Below are positions 53,259-62,284 of a stretch of DNA of 64,000 nucleotides, one piece after another (positions within the stretch are counted from its first letter, which is position 1; every line of letters starts with the position of its first letter). The position numbers and the translations under genes were made by a program. The notes beneath the pieces are model-generated. The model ran no database searches. It worked only from the letters and a program-made list of their open reading frames with translations, and had not been told where the DNA came from. The DNA comes from Ruminococcus sp. (lineage in GTDB: Bacteria; Bacillota_A; Clostridia; Oscillospirales; Ruminococcaceae). The stretch is taken from assembly GCF_016283395.1 (NCBI RefSeq), contig NZ_JAEEMU010000048.1, forward strand, positions 28,735 through 92,734, given 5' to 3'.

Positions 53259-54189
53259 TTGTTTAGTGACGGTATTTTGTCTCGCTTATAATCATGAGAA
53301 ATATATCAGAACTACTTTGGAAGGCTTTGTAAAGCAAAAGACTTCATTTAAATTTAAGATCCTTGTACACGATGATTGTTCAACAGACGGAACTCGTGAA
53401 ATAATCAGGGAATATACAGAAAAATACCCCGATCTGTTTGAAACTATCCTACAGGAGGAAAACAGATATCAGAAGGGGATAGACATCGAAGATGAATATA
53501 TCTTCCCGAATATCAACAGTAAGTATGTAGCTGTATGTGAGGGCGATGATTACTGGACAGATGAGAACAAGCTCCAGCTTCAGGTCGATTACATGGAAAA
53601 GCACCCCGAATGTAGTTTATGTGTTCATAATACAGAGAAGATATTTGAGGACGGCAGATCTACGGGAACGTTTTTCAATACAGCGCAAAAAGATCAAGAT
53701 TATATTTTTAAGGATATTGTCCTTTCTGAACCTGCGGCGTATTTCCATTTCAGTTCGTTCATGTGGAGAAATGAAACGATGAAGCGGAAAAATCCCGCTT
53801 TTTCAATGGATGGCATCGGTGACTATCCTATGGCACTGGAATTTGCTTCCATTGGATATATCCATTACATTCCAAAGGTGATGTCGAGCTACAGACTTAA
53901 TTCTATTGGTTCCTGGTCAAATAAAATGGATGCCGACAACTCGAAAAAAGTACGTCAGCATGAAAACATTATAAAGGGCTTCAAGAACATAGATGAGTTC
54001 ACAAAGCATAAGTATTCATCTGTTATAAATAAAGCTATCAACCGTGAAAAAGCAAAGATCATGGTACTTCAGGATAAATATGGTTCACTTTTGAAGTCAC
54101 CGCGGTGTATCGCTGCTTTATGCAGGACAATGACTCATAAAACAGTCAGAAAGATACATGATAAAGTTCAGGCGGTGCGCGGCAGATGA
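53251..54189 (+). CDS. Glycosyltransferase family 2
   Basis: 312 residues from GTG at 53251, with GAGGAG 7 bases upstream; the upstream TTG at 53236 lies inside that site. It overlaps the polymerase gene by 8 bases. GT-A motifs: VFCLAYNHEKYIRTTLEGF, HDDCSTDGTREII, CEGDDYWTDENKL (DxD-like) and SSYRLNSIGSWS. It adds another sugar to the repeat unit. Confidence 0.93.
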   Translation: MCNCLVTVFCLAYNHEKYIRTTLEGFVKQKTSFKFKILVHDDCSTDGTREIIREYTEKYPDLFETILQEENRYQKGIDIEDEYIFPNINSKYVAVCEGDDYWTDENKLQLQVDYMEKHPECSLCVHNTEKIFEDGRSTGTFFNTAQKDQDYIFKDIVLSEPAAYFHFSSFMWRNETMKRKNPAFSMDGIGDYPMALEFASIGYIHYIPKVMSSYRLNSIGSWSNKMDADNSKKVRQHENIIKGFKNIDEFTKHKYSSVINKAINREKAKIMVLQDKYGSLLKSPRCIAALCRTMTHKTVRKIHDKVQAVRGR

Positions 54190-55640
54190 GCAGTAGAGAT
54201 ACAGTAGTAAAAAACCTGTTCTGGAGACTTGGAGAACGTTTCGGAGCGAAAATGGTACAGTTCATTGTACAGATCGTTCTTGCGAAGATGCTTGCTCCAA
54301 AGCTCATGGGAACTATCGGACTCATTCTGGTCTTTATAGAAGTATTACAGATATTCATAGAGAGCGGACTGGGAAACGCGCTCATACAAAAGAAAGATGC
54401 TGATGACCTTGACTTTTCAAGCGTTTTCTACTTCAATTGCCTGATATGCGGTCTTGCGTATCTGCTGATGTTTTTCTCAGCACCTTTCATTTCCGATTTC
54501 TATAACAAGCCTGAGCTTACACCTATTATAAGAGTAATGAGCCTTGTGCTTGTAGTTTCGGGCATGAAGAACGTTCAGCAGGCATATGTCAGCAGGAACA
54601 TGATGTTCAAACGCTTCTTCTTTGCAACATTGATAGGTACTATCGTTGCTGCCGTTGTGGGAATAACAATGGCTTATACAGGATTTGGATTATGGGCTAT
54701 CGTTGCTCAGAACCTGGTCAATGTTACAATAGATACGATGATACTCTGGCTCACGGTAAAATGGCGTCCGAAAAGATGCTTCTCGTTCAAGCGTCTTAAA
54801 TATCTTTATTCCTACGGCTGGAAGCTCTTTGCTTCATCGCTTATGGAGGTCATATATCTTAAACTCAGAAACCTCATAATAGGTAAGAGATACTCTGACG
54901 AAAGCCTTGCCTTTTACACTTACGGTGAGTATTTTCCGCAGTTTATAACGAGTATACTTAATTCCTCGTTAGACAGCGTACTGCTGCCGTCTATGGCAAA
55001 AGTACAGGACTCCCGTGAAAGTGTCAAAAACATGACAAGACGTTCCATAAAGATAGGCACTTTCCTGATGATGCCGTTCATGGTAGGTATCATGGTATGT
55101 GCAGCACCTGTAGTAAGGATAGTTCTTACAGAGGACTGGCTGCCTGTAGTGCCTTATCTGAGGATACTCTGCATTTCCTACGCTTTCATGCCGATACATA
55201 CAGCAAATCTCAACGCTATAAAGGCTATCGGCAGAAGCGATACATATCTCAAGCTTGAAATTATAAAGAAGTTTGTTGACTTTGCCTCAATACTCGCTAC
55301 CATGTTCATATCCGTAAAAGCTATGGTATATGGTGTGCTCGTATCGTCTATCATCAGTCAGGTGATAAACGCATGGCCGAACAAAAAGCTGCTTAATTAC
55401 AGCTACCTTGAGCAGGTAGTAGATATGATACCGCAGATAGTGGCATCAGCCATTATGGGCGGCGTAATATGTCTTATAAACTTTATAGACATGAATTACA
55501 TTCTTATGCTGGCAATTCAGGTACCATTAGGTGTCGTAGTGTATATTCTCTGTTCAAAGTTTATGCATATCGACAGCTATGAATATCTTATGGATACTTT
55601 AAAAAGTCTGTTAAACCGAAAGAAGGATAAAAAAATATGA
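54186..55640 (+). CDS. Wzx-type polysaccharide flippase
   Basis: 484 residues, about 12-14 membrane helices. VVKNLFWRLGERFGAKMVQF and VLAKMLAPKLMGTIGL are the WzxC/TuaB start. It should turn the lipid-linked repeat unit to the outer side. Start overlaps the previous stop (ATGA). Confidence 0.93.
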   Translation: MSSRDTVVKNLFWRLGERFGAKMVQFIVQIVLAKMLAPKLMGTIGLILVFIEVLQIFIESGLGNALIQKKDADDLDFSSVFYFNCLICGLAYLLMFFSAPFISDFYNKPELTPIIRVMSLVLVVSGMKNVQQAYVSRNMMFKRFFFATLIGTIVAAVVGITMAYTGFGLWAIVAQNLVNVTIDTMILWLTVKWRPKRCFSFKRLKYLYSYGWKLFASSLMEVIYLKLRNLIIGKRYSDESLAFYTYGEYFPQFITSILNSSLDSVLLPSMAKVQDSRESVKNMTRRSIKIGTFLMMPFMVGIMVCAAPVVRIVLTEDWLPVVPYLRILCISYAFMPIHTANLNAIKAIGRSDTYLKLEIIKKFVDFASILATMFISVKAMVYGVLVSSIISQVINAWPNKKLLNYSYLEQVVDMIPQIVASAIMGGVICLINFIDMNYILMLAIQVPLGVVVYILCSKFMHIDSYEYLMDTLKSLLNRKKDKKI

Positions 55641-56854
55641 AGAAACTTATGATACTGGGCGGTTCAGCGTTTATATTACCGGTTATTGAAAAAGCACATG
55701 AGCTTGGATGCTATGTAATTACCTGTGATTATCTTCCCGATAATATAGCACATAAGTATTCTGATGAATACTGCAATGTAAGCGTTATCGACAAGGAAGC
55801 TGTTCTTGAAGCAGCAAAGAAACATGAGATAGATGGTATCATCTCATTTGCCTGCGACCCCGGTGTTGCATCTGCTGCTTATGCAGCTGAAAAACTCGGA
55901 CTTCCATTCCAGGGACCGTATGAATCCGTAAAGATACTCCAGGATAAGGGACTTTTCCGTAAATTCCTTACAGACAACGGATTTAACTGCCCACATTCAA
56001 AGAGCTATACCGATAAAAAAGCTCCATTCGATGATATCGACTTCTTTGACTGGCCTGTTATCGTAAAGCCTGTTGACTCAGCAGGAAGCAAGGGCGTTAC
56101 AAGAGTAGATGATCCTGCAAAGCTTTCAGAAGCTATTGATATCGCACTTGACGCAGGTCATAACGGTCACTTTATTATAGAGGATTTCATTACATTCAAG
56201 GGCTTCCACTCAGACGGTGACTTCTTCACTGTAGACGGAAAGATAGTATTCGGACCGTTTGCAGATCAGCTTTTCGACAAGGAAGCAGTAAATCCTTATA
56301 CTCCTGCTATGCTGATATGGCCATGCACGATGGCTGCTGAATATGACAAGGCACTGCATGAGGACCTTCAGAGACTTATGTATACACTGAATATGAAAAC
56401 AGGTATATACAATATCGAAGTTTGTGTAGGTGAAAACGGCAAGCCTTATATCATGGAGGTATCTCCTCGCGGAGGCGGCTGCCGAATAGCTGAAATACAG
56501 AATATGGCTTACGGCGAGAATGCAGACCTTATCGAGAATGAGATAAGAAAAGCTGTTGGACTTCCTCTTACAAAGATCGAAGAGGGCAAGTGCGACGGAC
56601 ACTGGGTACAGTTTGATCTTCATTCAACTACCGACCGTGACCGTGTACTTAAATCTCTTACCATTGATCCCGAAGTAGAGAAGAAGTATGTTAAGTATTC
56701 TATGATCACTGCTAAAGCAGGTGATATAGTAAAGCCTTTTACAGGAGCTAACATGACATTGGGCGATCTTTTCCTCAGATTTGATACCCGTGAGGAGCTT
56801 GATGAGACAATGGCTCGTGCAAAAGAATGGGTAAGATACGAATTTGAAGATTGA
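55637..56854 (+). CDS. ATP-grasp ligase
   Basis: 405 residues. A Rossmann-like start (MILGGSAFILPVIEKAHELG), then the ATP-grasp core: DWPVIVKPVDSAGSKGVTRV, HFIIEDFITFKGFHSDGD, and NIEVCVGENGKPYIMEVSPRGGG with Mg2+ ligands. It resembles carbamoyl-phosphate-synthase-like ligases that join amino acids to amines. In a polysaccharide operon it probably attaches an amino acid or other acid to an amino sugar. Start overlaps the flippase stop. Confidence 0.88.
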   Translation: MKKLMILGGSAFILPVIEKAHELGCYVITCDYLPDNIAHKYSDEYCNVSVIDKEAVLEAAKKHEIDGIISFACDPGVASAAYAAEKLGLPFQGPYESVKILQDKGLFRKFLTDNGFNCPHSKSYTDKKAPFDDIDFFDWPVIVKPVDSAGSKGVTRVDDPAKLSEAIDIALDAGHNGHFIIEDFITFKGFHSDGDFFTVDGKIVFGPFADQLFDKEAVNPYTPAMLIWPCTMAAEYDKALHEDLQRLMYTLNMKTGIYNIEVCVGENGKPYIMEVSPRGGGCRIAEIQNMAYGENADLIENEIRKAVGLPLTKIEEGKCDGHWVQFDLHSTTDRDRVLKSLTIDPEVEKKYVKYSMITAKAGDIVKPFTGANMTLGDLFLRFDTREELDETMARAKEWVRYEFED

Positions 56855-56868
56855 GCTAAAGCAATTAT

Positions 56869-57813
56869 ATGAAAGAAATTGGCGGATACATTGAATTTGA
56901 AACTTTCCGTTCAGCTATGTTTTATGATGACGGCATAAAGCTGAACTGCGGAAGAAATGCTTTTGCATATCTTATTGAGAGCAGGAATATCAAAAAAATA
57001 TGCTTTCCCAAAATGATGTGTGATTCAAATGACAAGGTGCTCAGTGATTATGACCTTGATGTGAGATATTATTCCATAGGGAAAGACCTTAAAATGGAGG
57101 ATATCACGCTGAATGACGATGAATGGCTGTATGTGGTGAATTACTACGGACAGCTTTCGGATGAGTATATACGCTTACTGAAGCAAAAGTATGATAGGCT
57201 CATTATTGATAATGCGCAGGCGTATTTTCAGAGACCTGCTGCGGGCATAGATACTATTTATACCTGCCGCAAGTTTTTCGGAGTATCCGACGGAGCGATA
57301 TTATATACTGATTCTAAGCTTGACAGGGAGTTTCCTTACGATGAGTCCTACAAAAGGATAAATTTCCTTGTGGGAAGATTTGAGAGAACAGCTTCCGAGT
57401 TTTACAGCGAATATGCTGCAAATAATGATGTGTTTTTTGATGAGCCGCTGAAAAGAATGTCAAAGCTCACAGAAAATCTCCTTCATGGTATCGACTATGA
57501 CTTCATAGAGAAGCGGAGAACAGAAAACTTCGGGTATTACCATGAGGCACTTGCTTCTGTCAATAAGCTGGACCTTAATATCCCAAGCGGTGCATTCATG
57601 TATCCGCTTTATATTGAGGACGGTGCAAGAATAAAAGAAAAACTTAGAGATATGAAAATATATACTCCGACATTATGGCCTAATGTTTTGGATATGTGCA
57701 ATAAACAAGATACTGAATACGATCTTGCCGAAAACATAATTCCATTGCCTTGTGATCAGAGGTATTCATATGATGAGATCAATTATGTTATAGAGGCGAT
57801 TAAAAATGTTTAA
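56869..57813 (+). CDS. Short, divergent DegT-like PLP enzyme
   Basis: 314 residues, shorter than the usual 370-400. RLIIDNAQAYFQRP is the PLP-phosphate Asp region and TCRKFFGVSDGAILY provides Lys135 at the cofactor position. The N-terminal substrate part is reduced and lacks the Thr/Ser-rich phosphate loop of standard sugar aminotransferases. It may be an altered aminotransferase or a non-catalytic partner. Overlaps the next gene by 8 bases. Confidence 0.7.
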   Translation: MKEIGGYIEFETFRSAMFYDDGIKLNCGRNAFAYLIESRNIKKICFPKMMCDSNDKVLSDYDLDVRYYSIGKDLKMEDITLNDDEWLYVVNYYGQLSDEYIRLLKQKYDRLIIDNAQAYFQRPAAGIDTIYTCRKFFGVSDGAILYTDSKLDREFPYDESYKRINFLVGRFERTASEFYSEYAANNDVFFDEPLKRMSKLTENLLHGIDYDFIEKRRTENFGYYHEALASVNKLDLNIPSGAFMYPLYIEDGARIKEKLRDMKIYTPTLWPNVLDMCNKQDTEYDLAENIIPLPCDQRYSYDEINYVIEAIKNV

Positions 57814-58336
57814 ACTTCGCGAATTGGAGAGCAGGGATCTTCCAGAGATAAACTCATGGAGAAATAAACCTGAGCTTATAAGCCATCTTGGTGCACCATT
57901 CAGGTATATCAATCTGAGAGTCGATCAGGAATGGTTTGAAAATTATATGAGATCCCGTTCGACAAATGTTAGATGTTCTATTGTTGACGAAATGGACGAG
58001 GAATTATACGGCCTTGTCAGCCTTACAAATATAGATCAGTTAAATCAGTCTGCTGTGCTTCATTTAATGATCGGCAGGGTTGAAAATCGCGGCAAAGGTA
58101 TAGGATCCTTTGCTATAAATGAAATGCTTCATCACGCATTTTATAATCTTAACCTTCACAGGATAGAGCTGGAATGCCTGGAAACAAATACTATTGCATT
58201 AAAACTTTATGAGAACTGCGGCTTCAAAAGAGAAGGCATCAAGCGAAAAGCTGTATTTAAACAAGGTGAATACATAAATATGTATGTGTATTCTATACTT
58301 AAAGAAGAATATATGGAGTTAAAAGAAAATGGATGA
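57806..58336 (+). CDS. GNAT acetyltransferase (RimJ/PseH type)
   Basis: 176 residues. MFKLRELESRDLPEINSWRN is the RimJ/RimL-like start; VENRGKGIGSFAINEMLHH and LETNTIALKLYENCGFKREG complete the GNAT core. The same type (PseH) acetylates 4-amino sugars in pseudaminic-acid pathways. It lies between two PLP enzymes and overlaps both neighbours by 8 bases, strongly suggesting a shared pathway. Confidence 0.9.
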   Translation: MFKLRELESRDLPEINSWRNKPELISHLGAPFRYINLRVDQEWFENYMRSRSTNVRCSIVDEMDEELYGLVSLTNIDQLNQSAVLHLMIGRVENRGKGIGSFAINEMLHHAFYNLNLHRIELECLETNTIALKLYENCGFKREGIKRKAVFKQGEYINMYVYSILKEEYMELKENG

Positions 58337-59450
58337 GAAAATTTTAGTTACCAGATCTTCTATGCCTGATTTTGAGGAATACTGCAATGAGATAAAGGGA
58401 TTCTGGGATAATCACTGGCTTACAAATATGGGCGAAAAGCACGTTCAGCTGCAAAAAGCCCTTGAGGAGCGTTTTGAAGTTCCTCATGTTACTCTTTATA
58501 CAAACGGACATCTTGCTCTTGAGAACATACTTGCCGCTATGAATCTGCCGAAGCATGGTGAAGTAATAACATCACCATTTACATTTGCTTCGACTACTCA
58601 TGCTATCGTAAGAAACGGTCTTGAGCCTGTTTTCTGCGATATCAACGATACAGATTATACAATAGATACCGATAAGATCGAAAGACTTATCACTGATAAC
58701 ACCTGTGCTATCGTACCTGTTCATGTTTACGGAAATCTCTGTGATGTGGAAAAGATACAGAAGATAGCTGATAAGTATGATCTCAAGGTAATATACGATG
58801 CGGCTCACGCATTCGGCGTAACATATAAAGGCGTAAGTGCTGCCTGCTTCGGAAATGCTTCAATGTTCAGCTTCCACGCTACAAAGGTATTCAATACTAT
58901 TGAGGGCGGTGCGCTTTGCTACAGCGATGACAGCCTTGTGCAGAAGCTGTACGATATGAAGAACTTCGGCATACACGGACCCGAGGACGTTGCCTATGTA
59001 GGCGGAAATGCTAAAATGAACGAGTTCCAGGCTGCTATGGGCATATGCAATCTCAGACATATTGATGATGAGATCGAAAAGAGAAGAAAAGTTACCGAGC
59101 ATTACAGAAGCAGACTTGAAAACGTAAGCGGAATAATCCTCTGTAAGCCTCAGAAGGACGTAAAGCCGAATTACGGCTATTTTCCTGTAGTATTTGATGA
59201 AAAGCTTTTCGGTGCAACAAGAAACGAAGTATTCAAAGCACTTGCTGATAACAATATTAATGCAAGAAAGTATTTCTATCCGATATCAAATACATTTGAG
59301 TGCTTCCACGGTAAGTACGATGTAAACGAAACCCCTGTTGCACTGCACATAAGCAAGCGTGTGCTCACACTTCCGCTGTATGCTGATCTCAGTGAAGAGA
59401 TCGTTGATAAGATATGTGATATAATCCTCAGCTTAAGAAAAGCTGATTGA
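58329..59450 (+). CDS. DegT/DnrJ/EryC1 sugar aminotransferase
   Basis: 373 residues, complete. FWDNHWLTNMGEKHVQLQKA, TNGHLALENILAAM, EVITSPFTFASTTHA, YDAAHAFGVTYKG and PLP lysine Lys186 in MFSFHATKVFNTIEGG. Probably makes the amino sugar acetylated by the preceding GNAT. It differs from the first aminotransferase of the operon, so at least two amino groups are introduced. Confidence 0.94.
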   Translation: MDEKILVTRSSMPDFEEYCNEIKGFWDNHWLTNMGEKHVQLQKALEERFEVPHVTLYTNGHLALENILAAMNLPKHGEVITSPFTFASTTHAIVRNGLEPVFCDINDTDYTIDTDKIERLITDNTCAIVPVHVYGNLCDVEKIQKIADKYDLKVIYDAAHAFGVTYKGVSAACFGNASMFSFHATKVFNTIEGGALCYSDDSLVQKLYDMKNFGIHGPEDVAYVGGNAKMNEFQAAMGICNLRHIDDEIEKRRKVTEHYRSRLENVSGIILCKPQKDVKPNYGYFPVVFDEKLFGATRNEVFKALADNNINARKYFYPISNTFECFHGKYDVNETPVALHISKRVLTLPLYADLSEEIVDKICDIILSLRKAD

Positions 59451-59497
59451 TTATCCGAAAGTAAATAAATTATCTGTTTTTTAGAAAGGCTGAGATC

Positions 59498-61066
59498 ATG
59501 AGGAATGACGAAAGAAATTTGATCAATTTTAAAGAGATTTTTTCTCTTATTTTCAGAAAATTATGGCTTATAATCTTATTTGCCATATGTGGTGGTATAA
59601 TTGCTTTCTGTATATCCAAGTATCTTATCGCACCAAAATACGAATCACATATCAAGCTTTATGTTCAGGGCGATTCGCCAATGATCGCCAACGGAAATTC
59701 ATCTGGTTCAAGTGAGAACAGAAGCGATGTCAATAACCTGAAACAGCTTACAAATACATATATAGAAGTTCTCAATGATGATCTTGTTATGCAGGAGATC
59801 GCAACAAATCTTGTAACAAGATTCGGAGCTGAACCGTTAAGAAAGGTATTCACAGTGGAGAACAACACTATCCCTGCCGATCAGCTTCGTGATACTATAT
59901 TCGTTGAAAGCGTTCCGGATACTCTTGTTCTTAAAATGCAGGTCATCACAAAAGATCCTGAGGTATCGGTAGCTATATGTAACTACTTTGCATTGTATTC
60001 CGACCTTTATCTCCAGAAGGCTATCGGTAACGGCTGTAAAGCACAGTATATGTCATGGGCACAGTATAACGGCACTCCTGTATCGCCTAATAAAATGAAG
60101 AATGCAGCTCTCGGTGCTGTTTCGGCAGTTCTTTTGGCTCTGCTTCTTATATTCATTATGGACTTCTTTGACGATTCCGTAAGAGATGTCAATGCTCTCG
60201 GCAGCCGATATGATAAGGCGGTTATCGGTGAGGTAGGACGCTTTAAGAGCAAAAGTGCTAAGGGCGATAGAAAAGGCGGACTTGTCAGTCTGTTTGATAA
60301 AAATGTTCCGTTTACAGTTATTGAAAACTATAAAGCTATACGTACAAGTATAATTTATTCACTTTCATCTTATGAAAATAAGGTTATATCCGTTTCATCG
60401 GCAGAGCCTTTTGAAGGAAAGTCAATCACTGCTGCAAATATAGCTATAACTCTTGCACAGGGCGGAAACAAGGTGCTTCTTATAGATGCTGATCTCCGAA
60501 ACCCTGTTCAGCATGAGATTTTCCGCATCAGCGAAAAAAGAGGTCTTGCAAATGCTCTGACAGATGTTTCTGATCTTGATAGATGCATTAAGAAAACATT
60601 TATGGAGAAGCTTGATATCATTACTGCGGGTGATGCAGTTGCTAACCCGTCTGAGCTTGTTGCATCAGAGAACATGAACAGGATAATTGAAAGACTTGAG
60701 GACAAATATGCATATATCATTATTGATACACCTGCTGTAAACTTCTTCACTGATGCTGTTGAGATCGCGAAAAAGGTTTCAGGCATGGTAATGGTAGTAA
60801 GATATAATGAGACATCAACTGCTGATATTGATGCAGCAATAAGCAGGATCGAGTTCTTTGAAGCTAATATGTTAGGCTTCATTCTCAATGATGTAAAGAC
60901 TAATAAAAAGTACAGCAAGTTTATTGCTCCTTCAAGAAGTGTTGCACCGATCAATAAGAGAACAGATGCTCAGAATATGAACAGAAGCAGTTCTTCATCT
61001 TCATACAGATCAGGCAGCAGCAATAAAAACAGAAGCATGAGCAGTAATTACAGACCAAAGAGATAA
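59498..61066 (+). CDS. Wzc-like chain-length determinant and tyrosine kinase fusion
   Basis: 522 residues. An N-terminal Wzz part with helices at about 17-38 and 201-225 encloses the extracellular domain. The kinase part follows: Walker A SSAEPFEGKS (Lys308; the first Gly of the motif is Ala), Walker A' VLLIDADLRNP (Asp330, Asp332), and YIIIDTPAV. The tail is Ser/Asn/Arg-rich with only two tyrosines near the end, fewer than usual BY-kinase clusters. In Firmicutes the two parts are normally separate proteins (CapA/CapB type), so the fused form is noteworthy. It controls polymer length and is the last gene of the operon. Confidence 0.92.
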   Translation: MRNDERNLINFKEIFSLIFRKLWLIILFAICGGIIAFCISKYLIAPKYESHIKLYVQGDSPMIANGNSSGSSENRSDVNNLKQLTNTYIEVLNDDLVMQEIATNLVTRFGAEPLRKVFTVENNTIPADQLRDTIFVESVPDTLVLKMQVITKDPEVSVAICNYFALYSDLYLQKAIGNGCKAQYMSWAQYNGTPVSPNKMKNAALGAVSAVLLALLLIFIMDFFDDSVRDVNALGSRYDKAVIGEVGRFKSKSAKGDRKGGLVSLFDKNVPFTVIENYKAIRTSIIYSLSSYENKVISVSSAEPFEGKSITAANIAITLAQGGNKVLLIDADLRNPVQHEIFRISEKRGLANALTDVSDLDRCIKKTFMEKLDIITAGDAVANPSELVASENMNRIIERLEDKYAYIIIDTPAVNFFTDAVEIAKKVSGMVMVVRYNETSTADIDAAISRIEFFEANMLGFILNDVKTNKKYSKFIAPSRSVAPINKRTDAQNMNRSSSSSSYRSGSSNKNRSMSSNYRPKR

Positions 61067-61075
61067 TATGCAATA

Positions 61076-61107
61076 GAAAAGCGGTACACTTTATGTGTAC
61101 CGCTTAT
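61076..61107 (+). terminator. Terminator of the exopolysaccharide operon
   Basis: AAAAGCGGTACAC pairs with GTGTACCGCTT over TTTAT, followed by ATTAT. Strong stem. Confidence 0.85.
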
Positions 61108-61133
61108 TATATGTCTTATCGCCTTAATAATAA

Positions 61134-61160
61134 ACGCCTCATTTAAAGAGAGGCGTAAAA
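61134..61160. terminator. Second hairpin after the operon
   Basis: ACGCCTC pairs with GAGGCGT over a nine-base loop. Possibly a back-up terminator. Confidence 0.5.
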
Positions 61161-61162
61161 AA

Positions 61163-61400
61163 TGAATAAAGAATAATGAATAGTGAATAAAGAATAATAC
61201 AGAAACTCCCTGTTAGCAATAATATGATTTATACGTTATTCACTATTCATTATAAATTAAGCCCGTCACGTTAATGACGGGCATTTTTGTGTTATCTATA
61301 CGGAATAGCTGACAGTGCCGTGAGCGAAAGCAGAGTAAGCCTTCTGTAAAAAGAAAGCGAGCCATTGCGAGCATCAACGTAGAAGCCCGCGGTGGCTCAC
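61163..61400. repeat. Composite dispersed repeat beside the tRNA-Leu fragment
   Basis: AT-rich palindrome (AATAGTGAATAAAGAATAAT and ATTCACTATTCATTATAAAT), as at 12439, then a GCCCGTCA/TGACGGGC terminator hairpin with T run (61261-61288), then GTGCCGTGAGCG and AGCGAGCCATTGCGAGC related to 12549 and 44254. Same order as beside tmRNA. Confidence 0.6.
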
Positions 61401-61403
61401 CGC

Positions 61404-61458
61404 TGGTGCCGGTGGCGGGACTTGAACCCGCACGGTATTGCTACCAACGGATTTTGAG
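61404..61458 (-). tRNA. 3' half of tRNA-Leu(CAA), attachment-site fragment
   Basis: Minus strand: CTCAAAATCCG (anticodon loop CAA and 3' anticodon stem), a long variable arm (TTGGTAGCAATACC), GTGCGGGTTCAAGTCCCGC (T-arm) and CACCGGCACCA. The 5' half is absent: upstream of the loop stand AAAAA and element sequence that cannot pair. Tyrosine integrases often use the 3' half of a tRNA, with crossover in the anticodon loop, leaving such a fragment at the far end of the inserted element. The chromosome would be on the left and the element on the right. Confidence 0.8.
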
Positions 61459-61470
61459 TTTTTAACTCAA
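61454..61470. promoter_or_regulatory. Inverted repeat at the probable crossover site
   Basis: TTGAGTT-TTT-AACTCAA, seven-base arms and a three-base centre, spanning the anticodon end of the tRNA fragment. It fits a core-type integrase site. Confidence 0.5.
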
Positions 61471-61472
61471 CT

Positions 61473-61517
61473 TCACACCAAATCACACCAAGTCACTTCA
61501 AATCACTTTTCATCACT
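61473..61517. repeat. Five TCAC units at 10-bp steps (arm-type sites)
   Basis: TCAC occurs at 61473, 61483, 61493, 61503 and 61513, the first two within TCACACCAAA/TCACACCAAG. Exact 10-bp phasing puts all on one face of the helix. Next to an attachment site, arm-type integrase or accessory protein binding is likely. Confidence 0.5.
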
Positions 61518-62004
61518 CGGAAATAAAGCAAAACCGTAGTTTATAGTGTTCGTGTTTTTATAAACCGCGCAAATACGCCATTCCCAAAATGCACCTCAAA
61601 TGCCCTTTCTCATGAATTTTCGGTAGAAAGCTGGAAGAAAAGCGATTTCGGTAGAAGTAGGTAGCATTGCTGTTGACCGTAACGGATTATTTGAAAAAGG
61701 CAAAATTCTCATTTAACTTTCTATTGGATAGTCAACCAAGGTCTACCAAAACGATCAAATCCTCTTGGTAGACAGGATAGAGATCATAGCTTTAGAATAG
61801 CAAATAGTGTTCGTTAAGAACGCTGTTTGCTATTTTTTTATGCCCAAATTCAAATAACACTCAGCACTCCTCGATAGGGGTGCATTTTTTATTGCCATTT
61901 ACTCCGCAAAAATGACAATTATTCAATTTCCTACATTATATCATGGCAAACAGCATGTGTCAAGTTAATTATACAATCTGAACAAAAAAGAGGAGGAATT
62001 TTCT
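61518..62004. other. Left end of the integrative element, non-coding
   Basis: No gene I can support, and no integrase. It contains several GGTAGA/TCTACC repeats (about 61620-61775). A GAGGAGGAA ribosome binding site at the end leads into the first element gene. It may hold the origin or control region. Confidence 0.45.
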
Positions 62005-62259
62005 ATGCCCGAAAATCTGAGGATTGATCCGAATGACAATGACCTTTCCCTTGAAGCAAACGGAGTTCTCTCCAAGATGCTCAATAATCCCGATACGGAT
62101 TATGTCAAGGCTGTTGACCTCTGTGTCGTCTGTGAGAATGACTCGCTGAGGACTATCAAAAAGGCTCTCGCTGAACTGACCGACAAAGGCTATCTTCTTC
62201 GTATCGGCAACACCTACGCCGTCAATAAGGTCAGGATCACGGAAATGAAGCTCGCCTGA
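62005..62259 (+). CDS. Small helix-turn-helix protein of the integrative element
   Basis: 84 residues. LSLEANGVLSKMLNNPDTDYV, then NDSLRTIKKALAELTDKGYL is a winged helix similar to the N-terminal part of the next protein (LSLKAIGLLSKVL, ESAIKSALDELKKWGYL). AGGAGGA lies 8 bases before the ATG. Probably a DNA-binding partner or a duplicated piece of the replication initiator. Confidence 0.7.
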   Translation: MPENLRIDPNDNDLSLEANGVLSKMLNNPDTDYVKAVDLCVVCENDSLRTIKKALAELTDKGYLLRIGNTYAVNKVRITEMKLA

Positions 62260-62284
62260 GCTGCTGAAACGGAGGAAATGGAAT

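Noticed and set aside
61518..62004. Integrase gene next to the attachment site
   Set aside because: No open frame with the integrase Arg-His-Arg-Tyr pattern is present on either strand in this stretch.
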